In this document: piece after piece, positions 18,371-28,700 of the stretch
Layout of the letters: every line of letters begins with the position of its first letter
Numbering within the stretch: the first letter of the stretch is position 1
NCBI GenBank assembly: GCA_023664185.1
Contig: JAMPGA010000002.1
Coordinates: 220,322-284,321 of the forward strand
DNA from: Muribaculaceae bacterium
GTDB lineage: Bacteria; Bacteroidota; Bacteroidia; Bacteroidales; Muribaculaceae
Length of the DNA: 64,000 nucleotides
Direction of reading: 5' to 3'
The notes under the pieces: model-generated
Database searches by the model: none
Told to the model about the DNA's origin: nothing
Seen by the model: the letters and a program-made list of their open reading frames with translations, nothing else
Made by a program: the position numbers and the translations under genes

Positions 18371-19744
18371 ATGACTATATGCCATAAAATTATTTTGGTC
18401 CTGACCGCGGCTATGGCTGCGGCCGGGACTCTTTGTGCCCGCACAGTGGTGATCGACGGCGATATCGACGCCGCCGGGCTCCACCAGATAGCTCTCTCGT
18501 CGGCCGACGAGCCCATAGAGCTCCTCGACCTCACCAAAGCCCGCATCACCGCCTGGCAAGGGCGTCCGCTGGCTTCGAACCACACCCGACATCCGGCTGC
18601 CACCCTCCCGGCCTACTCACTGAGCGGCCTGCACGCCACTCGGGTGGTGCTCCCAACATCAATCACGGCCATTGGCGACGGTGCGCTCATGGGCTCGGAC
18701 ATCGAGATAGTCGAGGTCCCGGCCACGGTCACCGACATGGGCAAATGGGTATTTGCCGGATGCCGCCGACTCCAATATGCCACTGTCTACGCCTCAAGCC
18801 TCCCGGCTCACACCTTCGAGGGGTGCACGCAGCTGCAACACGTGGTGCTCAGCGAGACGCTCACCTCCATAGGCGACGACGCCTTCCGCGAATGCTCAAC
18901 CCTGGAGTATCTCGACCTCCCGGCCTCAGTGGCCAGCATAGGCTCGCGGGCTTTTGCCCACAGCGGCCTGCGCAACATGCACATGCGCCATTGCACCCGC
19001 CTCACCGCACTGGGCGATGAGGCATTCGAAGGATGCACTCAGCTCACCACCGTCATCCTGCCCGACCAGCTCAGGCAGATGGGCATAGGTGTCTTTATGG
19101 GAGCCTCGGCACTGCGTGTGGTGAATCTGCCCAGCCAGCTCACCGAGATACCCATGCTTACACTGCGTGGTGCCAAAGCCCTCGACTGCGACGGCCTGAT
19201 ACCTCCCGCCACCGCTACAATAGGAGATTTCGCCTTGTCGGGACTCTCCACCCCCACCACGCTCACCCTCCCCGCCTCGCTGAAACATATCGGCACCGAA
19301 GCTCTCTCGGGCTGGACGTCGCTCAAACAGATCGATGCCTCCGAGCTCACTGAAGTACCCACCCTTGGCAGCGATGTCTGGGCCGGCATAGACCAGTCGA
19401 AGGTGAGCCTGACGGTGTGGCAACGCATAGCCTCGCTCTATATGGCGGCCCCACAGTGGTGCGAATTCAACATTGTAGAGAGCGGCATCGACAACATCTC
19501 CGACCCGACCCATGGGGGTAAACCTCAGCTGAAAGTGCGCTTCGAAGGCTCGGATCTGCTGGTCGAAGCCGACTCTGAGATCTTGCGCGCCACAGTCGTA
19601 GACCTCAACGGCATCACAATAGCCACCGGCGCCGGTGCCCAGTCGCTGAGACTTGACACCTCGGCCGCCACATCTCCATTCATCATCCTGAGTGCCGACA
19701 TTGCCGGCAGCGGCACGGCCACCGTGAAACTAATCAGACCCTGA
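18371..19744 (+). CDS. Secreted BspA-like leucine-rich-repeat protein
   Basis: About 457 residues. I chose the ATG at 18371 because it gives a clear signal peptide (MTICHKIILVLTAAMAAAG, cleavage near LCA) and lies after the yidC stop; the open frame itself runs back inside yidC. The body holds LRR_5-type repeats of about 23 residues (for example IGDDAFRECSTLEYLDLPAS and LGDEAFEGCTQLTTVILPD). The C-terminus (ATVVDLNGITIATG... to VKLIRP) resembles a type A sorting-like tail, so surface export is plausible. BspA-like proteins are often adhesins; no ligand can be named. It precedes trmB by 12 nt. Confidence 0.82.
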   Translation: MTICHKIILVLTAAMAAAGTLCARTVVIDGDIDAAGLHQIALSSADEPIELLDLTKARITAWQGRPLASNHTRHPAATLPAYSLSGLHATRVVLPTSITAIGDGALMGSDIEIVEVPATVTDMGKWVFAGCRRLQYATVYASSLPAHTFEGCTQLQHVVLSETLTSIGDDAFRECSTLEYLDLPASVASIGSRAFAHSGLRNMHMRHCTRLTALGDEAFEGCTQLTTVILPDQLRQMGIGVFMGASALRVVNLPSQLTEIPMLTLRGAKALDCDGLIPPATATIGDFALSGLSTPTTLTLPASLKHIGTEALSGWTSLKQIDASELTEVPTLGSDVWAGIDQSKVSLTVWQRIASLYMAAPQWCEFNIVESGIDNISDPTHGGKPQLKVRFEGSDLLVEADSEILRATVVDLNGITIATGAGAQSLRLDTSAATSPFIILSADIAGSGTATVKLIRP

Positions 19745-19756
19745 ACACCTTGTACC

Positions 19757-20506
19757 GTGGGAAAGAACAAACTGAAGAAATTCGCCGAGATGGAGACGCT
19801 GAGCTGCGTCTACCAATACCCGTTTGACACCCTCCGCAACTCGGGAGGCTGCTCCTTGAAAGGCAGATGGAACCGGGATGTGTTTCACAACGACAACCCC
19901 ATAACCCTTGAGCTCGGATGCGGAAAGGGTGAATATGCCGTGGGTATGGGGCGTCTATATCCCGGGCGCAACTTCATAGGCATCGACATAAAGGGCGCAC
20001 GCATGTGGACAGGCGCACGCCAGGCCACCGCCGAGGGGCTCGACAATGTGGCTTTCCTGCGCACATCCATACATCTGCTCGCCGAGTTTTTCGCCCCGGG
20101 CGAGGTGTCGGAAATATGGATTACATTCCCCGACCCACAGATGAAGAAGGTGAACAAACGCCTCACGGGCACACATTTTCTCGACATCTATTCCAAGGTG
20201 CTGGCTCCCGACGGTGTGATAAGGCTGAAGACCGACTCACCCTTCCTCTATGCCTACACCATGGCCATGATAGAGCACAACCATCTGCCGCTGCTTTCCG
20301 CCACCGACGATCTCTACCACTCGCCCCTGGCTGCCGAGGTGCCTCCCATCACCACCTACTATGAGCAGCAGTGGCTCTCGAGAGGCATCCCCAGCAAATA
20401 CATAGCCTGGAGACTACCCCAGGGCACCGTGCTCACAGAGCCTGAGGTCGACATCGAGCCCGACACATATCGCTCCTTCGGCCGCGGCACTCTGCAAGGG
20501 TTCTGA
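19757..20506 (+). CDS. trmB: tRNA (guanine-N7)-methyltransferase
   Basis: A 249-residue SAM-dependent methyltransferase forming m7G46 in tRNA. The SAM-binding ELGCGKGEYAVGM motif, the FIGIDIKGARMW strand and the family-specific WITFPDPQMKKVNKRLT loop are all present. The start codon is GTG, giving GKNKLKKFAEM, a usual Bacteroidetes TrmB N-terminus. It lies 12 nt after the LRR gene. Confidence 0.95.
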   Translation: MGKNKLKKFAEMETLSCVYQYPFDTLRNSGGCSLKGRWNRDVFHNDNPITLELGCGKGEYAVGMGRLYPGRNFIGIDIKGARMWTGARQATAEGLDNVAFLRTSIHLLAEFFAPGEVSEIWITFPDPQMKKVNKRLTGTHFLDIYSKVLAPDGVIRLKTDSPFLYAYTMAMIEHNHLPLLSATDDLYHSPLAAEVPPITTYYEQQWLSRGIPSKYIAWRLPQGTVLTEPEVDIEPDTYRSFGRGTLQGF

Positions 20507-20567
20507 ACCATCTCAGTTCCACAATCGTTATCACTTTAAAGTTTCAACTGTTTATTCCATTCAGGAA

Positions 20568-21665
20568 ATGCAATTATATCCTTCGCTTATCACCGACACA
20601 CTCTCTACCGTGCGCTATCCCGGCACCGGCAAGAACATAGTAGAATCCGGAATGGTGGCCGACGATATCCGCATCGACGGCGACACCGTCAGCTTCACCC
20701 TCATCTTCGACAAAGCCAAAGACCCCTTCATGCGATCGCTGGTAAAGGCTGCCGAAGCCGCTATCCACACCCACATATCTCCCGATGTGAAGGTCACCAT
20801 CAACACGGCCTCGCGCCAGCCTGCCCCCGCGGCTCCTGCCCCCCTGCTCCCCGGTGTGAAAAACATCATAGGCATATCATCGGGAAAAGGTGGTGTGGGC
20901 AAGTCGACCGTGGCCGCCAACCTGGCTGTGGCTCTGGCTCGCGAAGGATATAAGGTGGGGCTGCTCGACGCCGACATCTTCGGCCCGTCGATGCCCAAGA
21001 TGTTTGGCATCGAAGACGAGCAGCTCTTTATCCACGATGTAGACGGCCGCCAGATGATAATACCCGTGGAGCGCTACGGAGTGAAAATTCTCTCGATAGG
21101 CTTCTTGGTTGACAAGGAGAAAGCCGTGATGTGGCGCGGCTCAATGGCCTCCAATGCCCTCAAGCAGCTCATCGGCGAGGCCGACTGGGGCGAGCTCGAC
21201 TACTTCCTCATCGACATGCCTCCCGGCACCAGCGACATACACCTGACCCTGGTGCAGACTCTGGCTATGACCGGCATTGTGGTGGTTACCACTCCCCAGG
21301 AGGTGGCCCTGGCCGATGCACGCAAGGGCATAGCCATGTTTATGGACGAGAAAATCAATGTGCCCATACTCGGACTTGTAGAAAACATGGCCTACTTCAC
21401 CCCCGCCGAGCACCCCGACGAACGCTATTATATATTCGGGCGCGAGGGGGGTGTCCGGCTGGCGCAGAAGCTCGGCGTAAAGCTACTGGCGCAGATCCCG
21501 CTGGTGGCCGGCATAGCCGAGAGTGGCGACTCGGGCGAGCCCATAGCTCTTGCCGACTCCCTCACTGGTATGGCTTTCAACCACCTGGCTCACGAAGTGA
21601 CCGAGGCTGTAGAGACCCGCAACAACACCCTGCCACCCACCATCAAAGTAGAGCTCAAGCACTGA
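20568..21665 (+). CDS. apbC: Mrp/ApbC-family ATPase, iron-sulfur cluster carrier
   Basis: A 365-residue protein with an N-terminal MIP18/DUF59-like domain (residues about 1-85) and a deviant-Walker P-loop ATPase domain: ISSGKGGVGKSTVAANLA, the switch YFLIDMPPGTSDIHLT, and ALADARKGI. Family members bind and transfer Fe-S clusters and use ATP. The CxxC of many bacterial Mrp proteins is not evident near the C-terminus: I see VENMAYF where others have VENMSYFVCP. Cluster binding may therefore rely on other residues. Cytoplasmic. Confidence 0.9.
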   Translation: MQLYPSLITDTLSTVRYPGTGKNIVESGMVADDIRIDGDTVSFTLIFDKAKDPFMRSLVKAAEAAIHTHISPDVKVTINTASRQPAPAAPAPLLPGVKNIIGISSGKGGVGKSTVAANLAVALAREGYKVGLLDADIFGPSMPKMFGIEDEQLFIHDVDGRQMIIPVERYGVKILSIGFLVDKEKAVMWRGSMASNALKQLIGEADWGELDYFLIDMPPGTSDIHLTLVQTLAMTGIVVVTTPQEVALADARKGIAMFMDEKINVPILGLVENMAYFTPAEHPDERYYIFGREGGVRLAQKLGVKLLAQIPLVAGIAESGDSGEPIALADSLTGMAFNHLAHEVTEAVETRNNTLPPTIKVELKH

Positions 21666-21709
21666 TTTTTTCCACTCCTTCTCACCTCTATACCCATCCT
21701 CACGTTGTC

Positions 21710-23386
21710 ATGAAATCATACTTACTCGCAGCGGCAGCCATCACTCTGAGTGCCGCAGGTACATTTGCCGAAATACCTTCTGGCTACTACAACAAGCTCG
21801 ACGGCAAGACCGGAGCGCAGCTGAAGCAGGCAGCCTATGAGACTGTGAGCCCCCATACACAGGTGTCGAGCTACTCCAACCTGCCGCGCTATTTCCAGAC
21901 CACCGACGTCTATCCCGAGTCGATGAAATGGTGGGACATGTATTCCGACGTGACCCGATTCGCCCCCAGCTTCTCGGGACTGAACCGCGAGCACTCTCTC
22001 CCCAAAAGCTGGTGGAAGGTAAACAACGATGTGGAATATACCCCGGCCTACGTGGATCTCTTTCACCTCTATCCGGCCGACGGCCCTGCCAACCAGGCCA
22101 AATCGAACTATCCCCTGGGCGAGGTCAACATGACCTCGGGCGTAAAGTTCAACAACCAGGTCTCGGTCGTGGGCTACCCCGTGAGCGGACAGGGTGGAGG
22201 CGCTCCCTATGTATTTGAGCCCGACGAAGAATACAAAGGCGACTTTGCACGCACATATTTCTATATGGCCACTGCCTATCAGAACCTGCAGTGGAGCACC
22301 TCGGGCCAATGGATGCTGCAGCGCAATGCCTATCCCACACTCAACCCTTGGGCTGTGAACCTGCTGCTGAAATGGCACAGAGAGGATCCAGTGTCGCAGA
22401 AAGAGAGCCAGCGCAACGAGGCTGTCTACTCTTATCAGAACAACCGCAACCCGTTTATCGACTTCCCCGACCTGGCCGAATACATCTGGGGCACCAAGGT
22501 TGGTGAGCCCTTCAAAGTTTCAAACGGCACCACACCGGCCGGCGACCCCATACTCACGGCTCCCGTGGCCGGCACCACACTTGACTTCGGCGAAGTAGCC
22601 GTGGGACAGACTGCAAAGTCGCTGCTGCTCATCAAGGGCGAAAATCTTACAGCACCCCTCTCCATAGCCCTCAGCGGCACCGACAGAGCCATGTTTACCG
22701 TGGCCGACAGGACTGTGTCGCAGCAGCTGGTCAACTCTCCCACAGGCTATGAGATGCAAGTTAGCTACACCCCCACAGCCATCGGCGAGCACACCGCACG
22801 CATACTCATCTACGACGGCGGCCTCCCCGGCACAGGCATATACGTATACTTTAAAGGTGAGGCCCTCCAGGCACCAACCCTCTCCACACTCACCGCCTAT
22901 CCCGCAGCCGACATCACCTCCACCAGCTACACAGCCTCATGGAGCGCAGCCCCCGAGGCCGTAGACTTCTACACACTCTACCGCACACGCTATCTGGCCG
23001 ACGGCAATGTGCAGAAAGAGGAGAGCGAGACCGAGGAGACACAACTGACCATCGACGACTTCGACACCTCCACCCAGGAGTCATACTATGTGTGCAGCTC
23101 CCGTCTGGGTTATCTCTCGTCGCCCTCCAACGTAGTCTTCGTCTACCACTCAGGCATCGAAAATCTTGAGATCGACAAACCCATCACCGTCATGAGCTAT
23201 CCCGGGCTGATACGCATAGTCACTGACACCGACCACACCGGAGCACGCCTCTACGACGCCGCCGGCCGCATGGTTATGACAATCGGCGACATCGCAGCTC
23301 CCGGCACCGAACTCAACCTCGAGCCCGGAGTTTACTTCCTCGTCACCAACGAGCATTCAACCCCCGTAAAACTTGTGGCAAGATAA
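21710..23386 (+). CDS. Secreted endonuclease I (EndA/NucM) family protein with C-terminal sorting-like tail
   Basis: About 558 residues from the ATG at 21710. The open frame extends into apbC, but only this start gives a signal peptide (MKSYLLAAAAITLSAAGTFA). The nuclease domain spans about residues 20-280, with the beta-beta-alpha-metal signature FSGLNREHSLPKSWW and the LFHLYPADGPANQAKSNYPLG segment. Two Ig/fibronectin-like modules follow (about 285-390 and 390-480). The last 75 residues (ARLYDAAGRMVMTIGD ... ELNLEPGVYFLVTN ... VKLVAR) resemble a type IX secretion type A sorting domain. It probably cleaves extracellular DNA or RNA for nutrition or biofilm turnover. Confidence 0.88.
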   Translation: MKSYLLAAAAITLSAAGTFAEIPSGYYNKLDGKTGAQLKQAAYETVSPHTQVSSYSNLPRYFQTTDVYPESMKWWDMYSDVTRFAPSFSGLNREHSLPKSWWKVNNDVEYTPAYVDLFHLYPADGPANQAKSNYPLGEVNMTSGVKFNNQVSVVGYPVSGQGGGAPYVFEPDEEYKGDFARTYFYMATAYQNLQWSTSGQWMLQRNAYPTLNPWAVNLLLKWHREDPVSQKESQRNEAVYSYQNNRNPFIDFPDLAEYIWGTKVGEPFKVSNGTTPAGDPILTAPVAGTTLDFGEVAVGQTAKSLLLIKGENLTAPLSIALSGTDRAMFTVADRTVSQQLVNSPTGYEMQVSYTPTAIGEHTARILIYDGGLPGTGIYVYFKGEALQAPTLSTLTAYPAADITSTSYTASWSAAPEAVDFYTLYRTRYLADGNVQKEESETEETQLTIDDFDTSTQESYYVCSSRLGYLSSPSNVVFVYHSGIENLEIDKPITVMSYPGLIRIVTDTDHTGARLYDAAGRMVMTIGDIAAPGTELNLEPGVYFLVTNEHSTPVKLVAR

Positions 23387-23435
23387 CACTAAAAAGCGCC
23401 TTTTTTTAGCTAAAATTCAAAATTCTTTTCAAAAA

Positions 23436-23467
23436 TTTGGAAAAGTGACGGATTCATTGTAATTTTG
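23436..23467 (+). promoter_or_regulatory. Promoter of the lipoprotein gene
   Basis: TTTG at 23436-23439, 20 nt, then TAATTTTG at 23460-23467, a near-ideal Bacteroidetes promoter. The start site near 23471 gives an unusually long leader of about 95 nt. Confidence 0.75.
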
Positions 23468-23565
23468 TCAGTCAAAAGTCAGTTCTGTATACAATCCAGG
23501 CATACGTCCGACCCAAAACAGACAATAATATATCCATCACGATTTACAAACATAAGTAAACCATC

Positions 23566-24378
23566 ATGAAGAAGTTCTTATTCATGGCACTGGCTCTGAC
23601 CGGCCTTCTGAGCATCACCACAGCATGCTCAGACGACGATTACACCAGCAACCTTCCCATCTACGATTCAGGCGACTTTGAGAGCCGCGTAGCCAAACCT
23701 GCATGGGCCGACGGCATCACATGGTATGACAACGCCGACCTCGACAATCTCTATAACTCATTCAAGTCGGCCGACCTCACATTCAAGAACGTTGGCTATT
23801 ATGAATACAAGGAAGGCATGAACTACTCGACAGGCAAGGAAGAGTACTACTGGTACTACTACAGCGCCAGCGGCTCAAGCATCTTCCTTATCGACGGTAA
23901 GTTCTACTTCACAAACTTCGCCACAAAGCTTGCCAATCTCTCATGGTCAGAGCAGATTCAAGCAGCCTACAATGCTGTATGGTCTCGCTACCTCACCCGT
24001 TCGAGATTGACATACACATTCATGGTTCCTGCTGAAGGCACTTTCGGCACCAACGGTGCTCTCTCCATCGACGGCGAAAACCACCAGATGGTAGACCTCG
24101 TTGCAGAATTCGACAATGGCGACGGCACAACAACCCCCGGATACTTCGTCATGACCGACACCGAGAACAAGTGGCTCCGCTATCAGATCAACGGTCCCTA
24201 CACCGACGACGAGTCGATCATGAAGACCAAAGTTATCATTGTGCAGGATGTGCGCCAGCAGGTGCTCGACAATCTTGACCTCATCGAGAAATATTTCAAG
24301 GGCAACCTCGTTTACTGCCCCGACTTCGACAAGGATCACGACGTAGACATCAACGTAATCCGCGAAGCTCTGAAATAA
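23566..24378 (+). CDS. Lipoprotein of unknown function, probably surface-exposed
   Basis: A 270-residue protein with a type II signal: MKKFLFMALALTGLLSITTA followed by Cys21. The residues after the lipid-bearing Cys are SDDDY, which fits the acidic lipoprotein export signal described for surface lipoproteins of Bacteroidetes. The mature part is rich in Tyr, Asp and Asn and ends with an Asp-rich segment (CPDFDKDHDVDINVIREALK) that could bind calcium. I do not recognise the family. It is monocistronic, between its own promoter and a strong terminator. Confidence 0.75.
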   Translation: MKKFLFMALALTGLLSITTACSDDDYTSNLPIYDSGDFESRVAKPAWADGITWYDNADLDNLYNSFKSADLTFKNVGYYEYKEGMNYSTGKEEYYWYYYSASGSSIFLIDGKFYFTNFATKLANLSWSEQIQAAYNAVWSRYLTRSRLTYTFMVPAEGTFGTNGALSIDGENHQMVDLVAEFDNGDGTTTPGYFVMTDTENKWLRYQINGPYTDDESIMKTKVIIVQDVRQQVLDNLDLIEKYFKGNLVYCPDFDKDHDVDINVIREALK

Positions 24379-24398
24379 ATCAGAAGTTCCCCATGCTC

Positions 24399-24431
24399 AA
24401 AAAGCCCCACGCATCAGCGTGGGGCTTTTTG
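24399..24431. terminator. Bidirectional terminator between convergent genes
   Basis: AAAAAGCCCCACGC-ATCA-GCGTGGGGCTTTTT is a perfect 14-bp stem with A/U tracts on both sides. It serves the lipoprotein gene and the oppositely oriented efflux operon. Confidence 0.93.
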
Positions 24432-24445
24432 ATTATCAATTAGAT

Positions 24446-25756
24446 CTATTTCCTCAACTGTCCGGTTGCGTTGAGATATTCGCCGCCGGTGATCATGAAA
24501 GTACCGACAGAGGCGATATACTCGTCCTGGGCTTTGACGTAGAGGGTCTGTGCATCAAGCAGATCGGCTATCGTGTTCATGCCGGCATCGTAGTATGCGC
24601 GTGTGATGCGCAGATTCTCGGCGCTCTGATCCATAGCCTCGACTGCTATCTCCATCTTGCGGTAGGCACCGGCGAGATTATCCCACTTGTCGGTCATCTC
24701 AATCTGCAGCTTCTGGCTCAGGTTTTCAAGCTCCAGGCGGGCATTTGTCACCTCAAGATTGCGGCGCTTGATGGCGTGGGAGCCTCCCCACCAGCCCGAC
24801 AATGGCACAGACACCGTCACCATCACTCCGGCAAAGTTGTGGTTTTGATTGAACACGTCGTGGTAGAACCACCCGGCCCCAACGCCAACCGTGGGGAGAT
24901 TGCGTCCTACCTCCATTTTCTTCTCCAGTTCGCGAGCCTCTACATTTTTCACCAGCAGCTTATGGTCGGCAGTAAGAGGAAGCGCCTCACTGCTTTCCAC
25001 ATAAACATCGTCGGGAAAAGTAGGCAATTCCAGAGGTATCCTTGCATCTATATCTACGGCTGTTGAGTCCATGCCCAGACCCATCTGCTGAGCCAAGAGC
25101 ATCCTCATCAGTGATATGCCGTTGTCTACATCCACCAGTGTACTGCGATACTTGTTGCGCTGCAGCTCCACTTTCAGATAATCGTTTGCTATGACGATAC
25201 CGGCATCAACAGCAGTTTTGACGTTAGCGCCCAGAGTGTCGAGCATGGTTATGGCACTCTCCAGAGTGCGCCTTGTGGCTTTCAGCGAAGCCAGTTGCCA
25301 ATATAGGCGGCGGGTCTCCAGAATCACATCGTCGGTCTGCTGCTCCCGGCGTATGGAGGCCACCTCCTCGCCTACACGCGCCAGCTTGTTGCCGTTTACT
25401 ATCTGGCCACCGGCAAAGACGGGCTGCACTGCCCATATCCCGGCCGACTTACCTTTGTTGATAATGCCGAGGGTAAAGAGATCGAGCACATTATATTGTA
25501 TGGCGTCATGGTTGGTCTTGAACGCCGTGGCGCCGGCCTGCACCGTAGGAAAATATTTGCTGAACGCCTCCTTGCGTGTCTGGACGGCGGCAGCCATATC
25601 ATTGTCGGCCATCTTCACGGCAGCATTGTTGGCCACAGCCATCTCAACACATTGCTCCATCGAATAAACCGAGTCGGGAGCCTGTTTTCCCACAGCCCCG
25701 GCCGGGATCACGGCCGACACTGCGAGCAGCGGCATTATTAATATCTTGTTGGTCAT
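24446..25756 (-). CDS. TolC-family outer membrane efflux protein
   Basis: About 436 residues from the ATG at 25756, which gives a signal peptide (MTNKILIMPLLAVSAVIPAGA). The longer open frame would overlap the pump gene. Two tandem OEP repeats with long helical heptads are visible (YSMEQCVEMAVANNAAVKMA... and later ELEKKMEVGRNLPTVGVGAG). It should form the trimeric outer-membrane duct for the RND pump encoded just upstream (gap 16 nt). Last gene of the operon, ending at a bidirectional terminator. Confidence 0.93.
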   Translation of the reverse strand: MTNKILIMPLLAVSAVIPAGAVGKQAPDSVYSMEQCVEMAVANNAAVKMADNDMAAAVQTRKEAFSKYFPTVQAGATAFKTNHDAIQYNVLDLFTLGIINKGKSAGIWAVQPVFAGGQIVNGNKLARVGEEVASIRREQQTDDVILETRRLYWQLASLKATRRTLESAITMLDTLGANVKTAVDAGIVIANDYLKVELQRNKYRSTLVDVDNGISLMRMLLAQQMGLGMDSTAVDIDARIPLELPTFPDDVYVESSEALPLTADHKLLVKNVEARELEKKMEVGRNLPTVGVGAGWFYHDVFNQNHNFAGVMVTVSVPLSGWWGGSHAIKRRNLEVTNARLELENLSQKLQIEMTDKWDNLAGAYRKMEIAVEAMDQSAENLRITRAYYDAGMNTIADLLDAQTLYVKAQDEYIASVGTFMITGGEYLNATGQLRK

Positions 25757-25772
25757 ATCTTTGAGGTTGTTA

Positions 25773-28700
25773 TCACATAAGATGAGTTTCAAGAGGCTCG
25801 GGAAGGGGCCTGTCGGCACCCTTTATGCGCCGTTTCATAAGCATATAAGCCACCGGTATCACGGTGAGAATATATATCATGGTGACTGGCGTTCCCCAGA
25901 ATATCACCACTCCCATAGGCTTCCACAGAGCGCTGTCGCCCAGAATCATGGGGAGCACACCCATTGTGGCCGCTGCCGAGGTGAGGAAGATGGGGCGCAT
26001 TCGGCGCTTGGAGGCATTGAGCACGGCCTGAACCACCGGCTGCCCCTGGTTGCGCAGCTCCTCGGCATAGTCGAGCAGCACTATGGCATTGCGCACCATG
26101 ATACCCATCAGCGAGACTATGCCAAGCACACAGGTCAGCGACAGAGCTGTGTCCTGAAGGATGAGGCCGAAGGCTGCACCCGGCAGACATAAAATCAGCG
26201 AGAGCACAAGCAGCAACGCGGTGTCAGACTGAGCATAGTGGAGAAGCAGGATGAAGAAGATCACCACCACCGACATGGCCAAGCCGCCGAGAATCTCGGG
26301 AAGGGTGTCCATATTCTGCTCCCACTCGCCACCGCGGGTCACTGTGACGCCGTCTGGCAGCGGGATTCTGTCGAGGCTATCCATAAGAGCGCGTGTGCGG
26401 TCTATCACATTTATATTACGCTCCACCTGGGCTATCACCGACACCGTGGGCACACCGTTGTAGTGCTCCAGCTTTCCGGGATGCCACACGGGGCTCACAT
26501 CAGCTATCTGAGCCAGGGGCACAGAGCCTAATCCCAACACAGGCATAGGCTCGCGCTCAAGCTGGTCGATGGTCGATTTTTGACCCGTTGAAGTCTTGAG
26601 GGTGACGGGGATACCGTAGTCCCCCTCCCACACAGTGGCCACGGGGAGCCCTGCGGAATAACGCATGGCCAGGGAGGTCTCGAGCAGCGTAGAGTTGAGC
26701 CCCATACGCCCAGCGCGAGTATTATCGGGGGTCACAGTGGCTGCCGCCAGCGGATTGTCGAGCGAAAGGCGCACACTGCGCAGGCCGGGCACCCCGCGGG
26801 CCACGTTGGCAGCCGAGTCGGCCAGAGCGTGGAGCGTGGCCATATCAGAGCCTGAGTATCTGATCTCTATGGGGTTGGAGGCCTCAGAATAGCTCAGTTG
26901 TTTAAACTTAATGAACGCATCCGGGAAATAGCTTTCATAGCGTCCGGTATACTCGTTGAGCACATCAACCGTGGCCTGGTTGCTCTTAGTATTCACTATA
27001 AACTGGGCATAGTTGGGGCCTGCTATCTCGGGGGCATACGTGGTCTGGAATCGGGGCGACGAACAGCCATGGAACGAGGCTATCGACACCACACGCTCGT
27101 CGGCTGCGAGGATAGCCTCGAGCGAGTCGGCCACCTGAGTGGTGTGCTCAACCGAGCTTCCCGGTGGGAGTGTTATCTCCACGGCAAACTGGTTGCGCTC
27201 GGCTATGGGCATGAGCTGGAGCGGACGGTTGACAAACAGATATCCGCCTATAATCACGCTAAGCACACCCAAGGCAATCGTAGTCTTAGGCCAACGGAAA
27301 CACCAGTCTATCAATTTATTATATAAATTCTGCATGGAGATAAAGAAGCTAAACTTCTTTTTGCCCGACTCCATGGCCTCGCGCTGCAGCTTATAGATGG
27401 GTTTCTTGATGAGCTTGTATTGCAGGAAGGGCACCAGCAGCTCGGCCACCACCAGCGACACCAGCAGTATTATGGTCATGCCCCAGGGGAAATCGGTGAG
27501 GAAGTCGCGGAACATGCCTGTCACTGTCACCAGGAACGGGAAGAATGTGAGCGAGATGGCCAGTGTGGCCGAGAATATGGCCTTGAAAAATTCGGTTCCG
27601 GCCCTCAGTGTGGCCGAGTATCGGTCCATACCCTCCGAGATCAGCTCCACATAGTCGTCTATGATCACCACAGAGTTGTCCACAATCATACCCAGGGTCA
27701 CTATCAGGCAGGCCAGAGTCACGGTGTTGAGCTCAATACCCAACACATAGAACAGCCCCAGCGATATGAATATAGTGATCGGGATGGTCGAGGCAGCTAT
27801 GAGCGCCACGCTGAAGGGGAGCAGCAGCATCACCACAACCACCACAGCCACTATGGCTATGAGCAACTCCACAAGGAAGTAGTTCACCGAACTGTTTACC
27901 ACCGTGGGCTGGTCGGTGATGGTGAAGAGGGTCACGCTTGCCGGAAGCTCCTTCTTGAAGGCCTCGAGCTGACGATTCACCTCAGTGCCCATCTCCACCA
28001 CATTGTAGCCATCCTTGATCTGCACACTCAGCAGTATGCACTTCTCGAAATTGTTGGTTATATAGCTGTCGGGGTCGGGATATTCGCGCCTTATGTCGGC
28101 CACGTCGCCCAGGCGCACCACATTACCGTCGGGGGTGGAAAACACCACTGTCTCAGCCACATCGGCTATCGAGTTGACCGACCGACTCACCACAATCGGG
28201 TTGGTGTAATGGCCATTGCGCAGCGAGCCTCCGGTGGTCTGGAATCCCTGAGCCAGCAGTGTGGCACCCACGGTAGTCTCCGATAAGGCATAGTGTTTCA
28301 GTTTCTGCGGATCGAGATACACGGCTATTTCCTCCTTCTGCTTGCCGGTCACACTGAGCGAGCCGACACTCTCCACCTTGCGTAGACGGTCTTTCAGGCG
28401 ATCCATATAGTCGCCCAGTTCGCGATAGGTCTTGTCGCTGCTCTGCATGGTGATGAGCAGCGAGGAGGTGTCGCCGAAGTTACTGATGGTCTCCACTCCC
28501 AGCACACCCGGGGGGAGCGACAGTTTTATCTGCTCCATTCCCAGCTTGAACTCGTTCCAGAAGGGCTTGGCATTGTCCACATCATTGTCGAGCTCCACGA
28601 ATATTATCACCATACCCGAGGTGATCTGCGAATGGGTTTTGGCCTTGTTCACCTCTTTGTATGAGAAGATATAGTCTTCAAGGGGCTTGAGCACCTCCTG

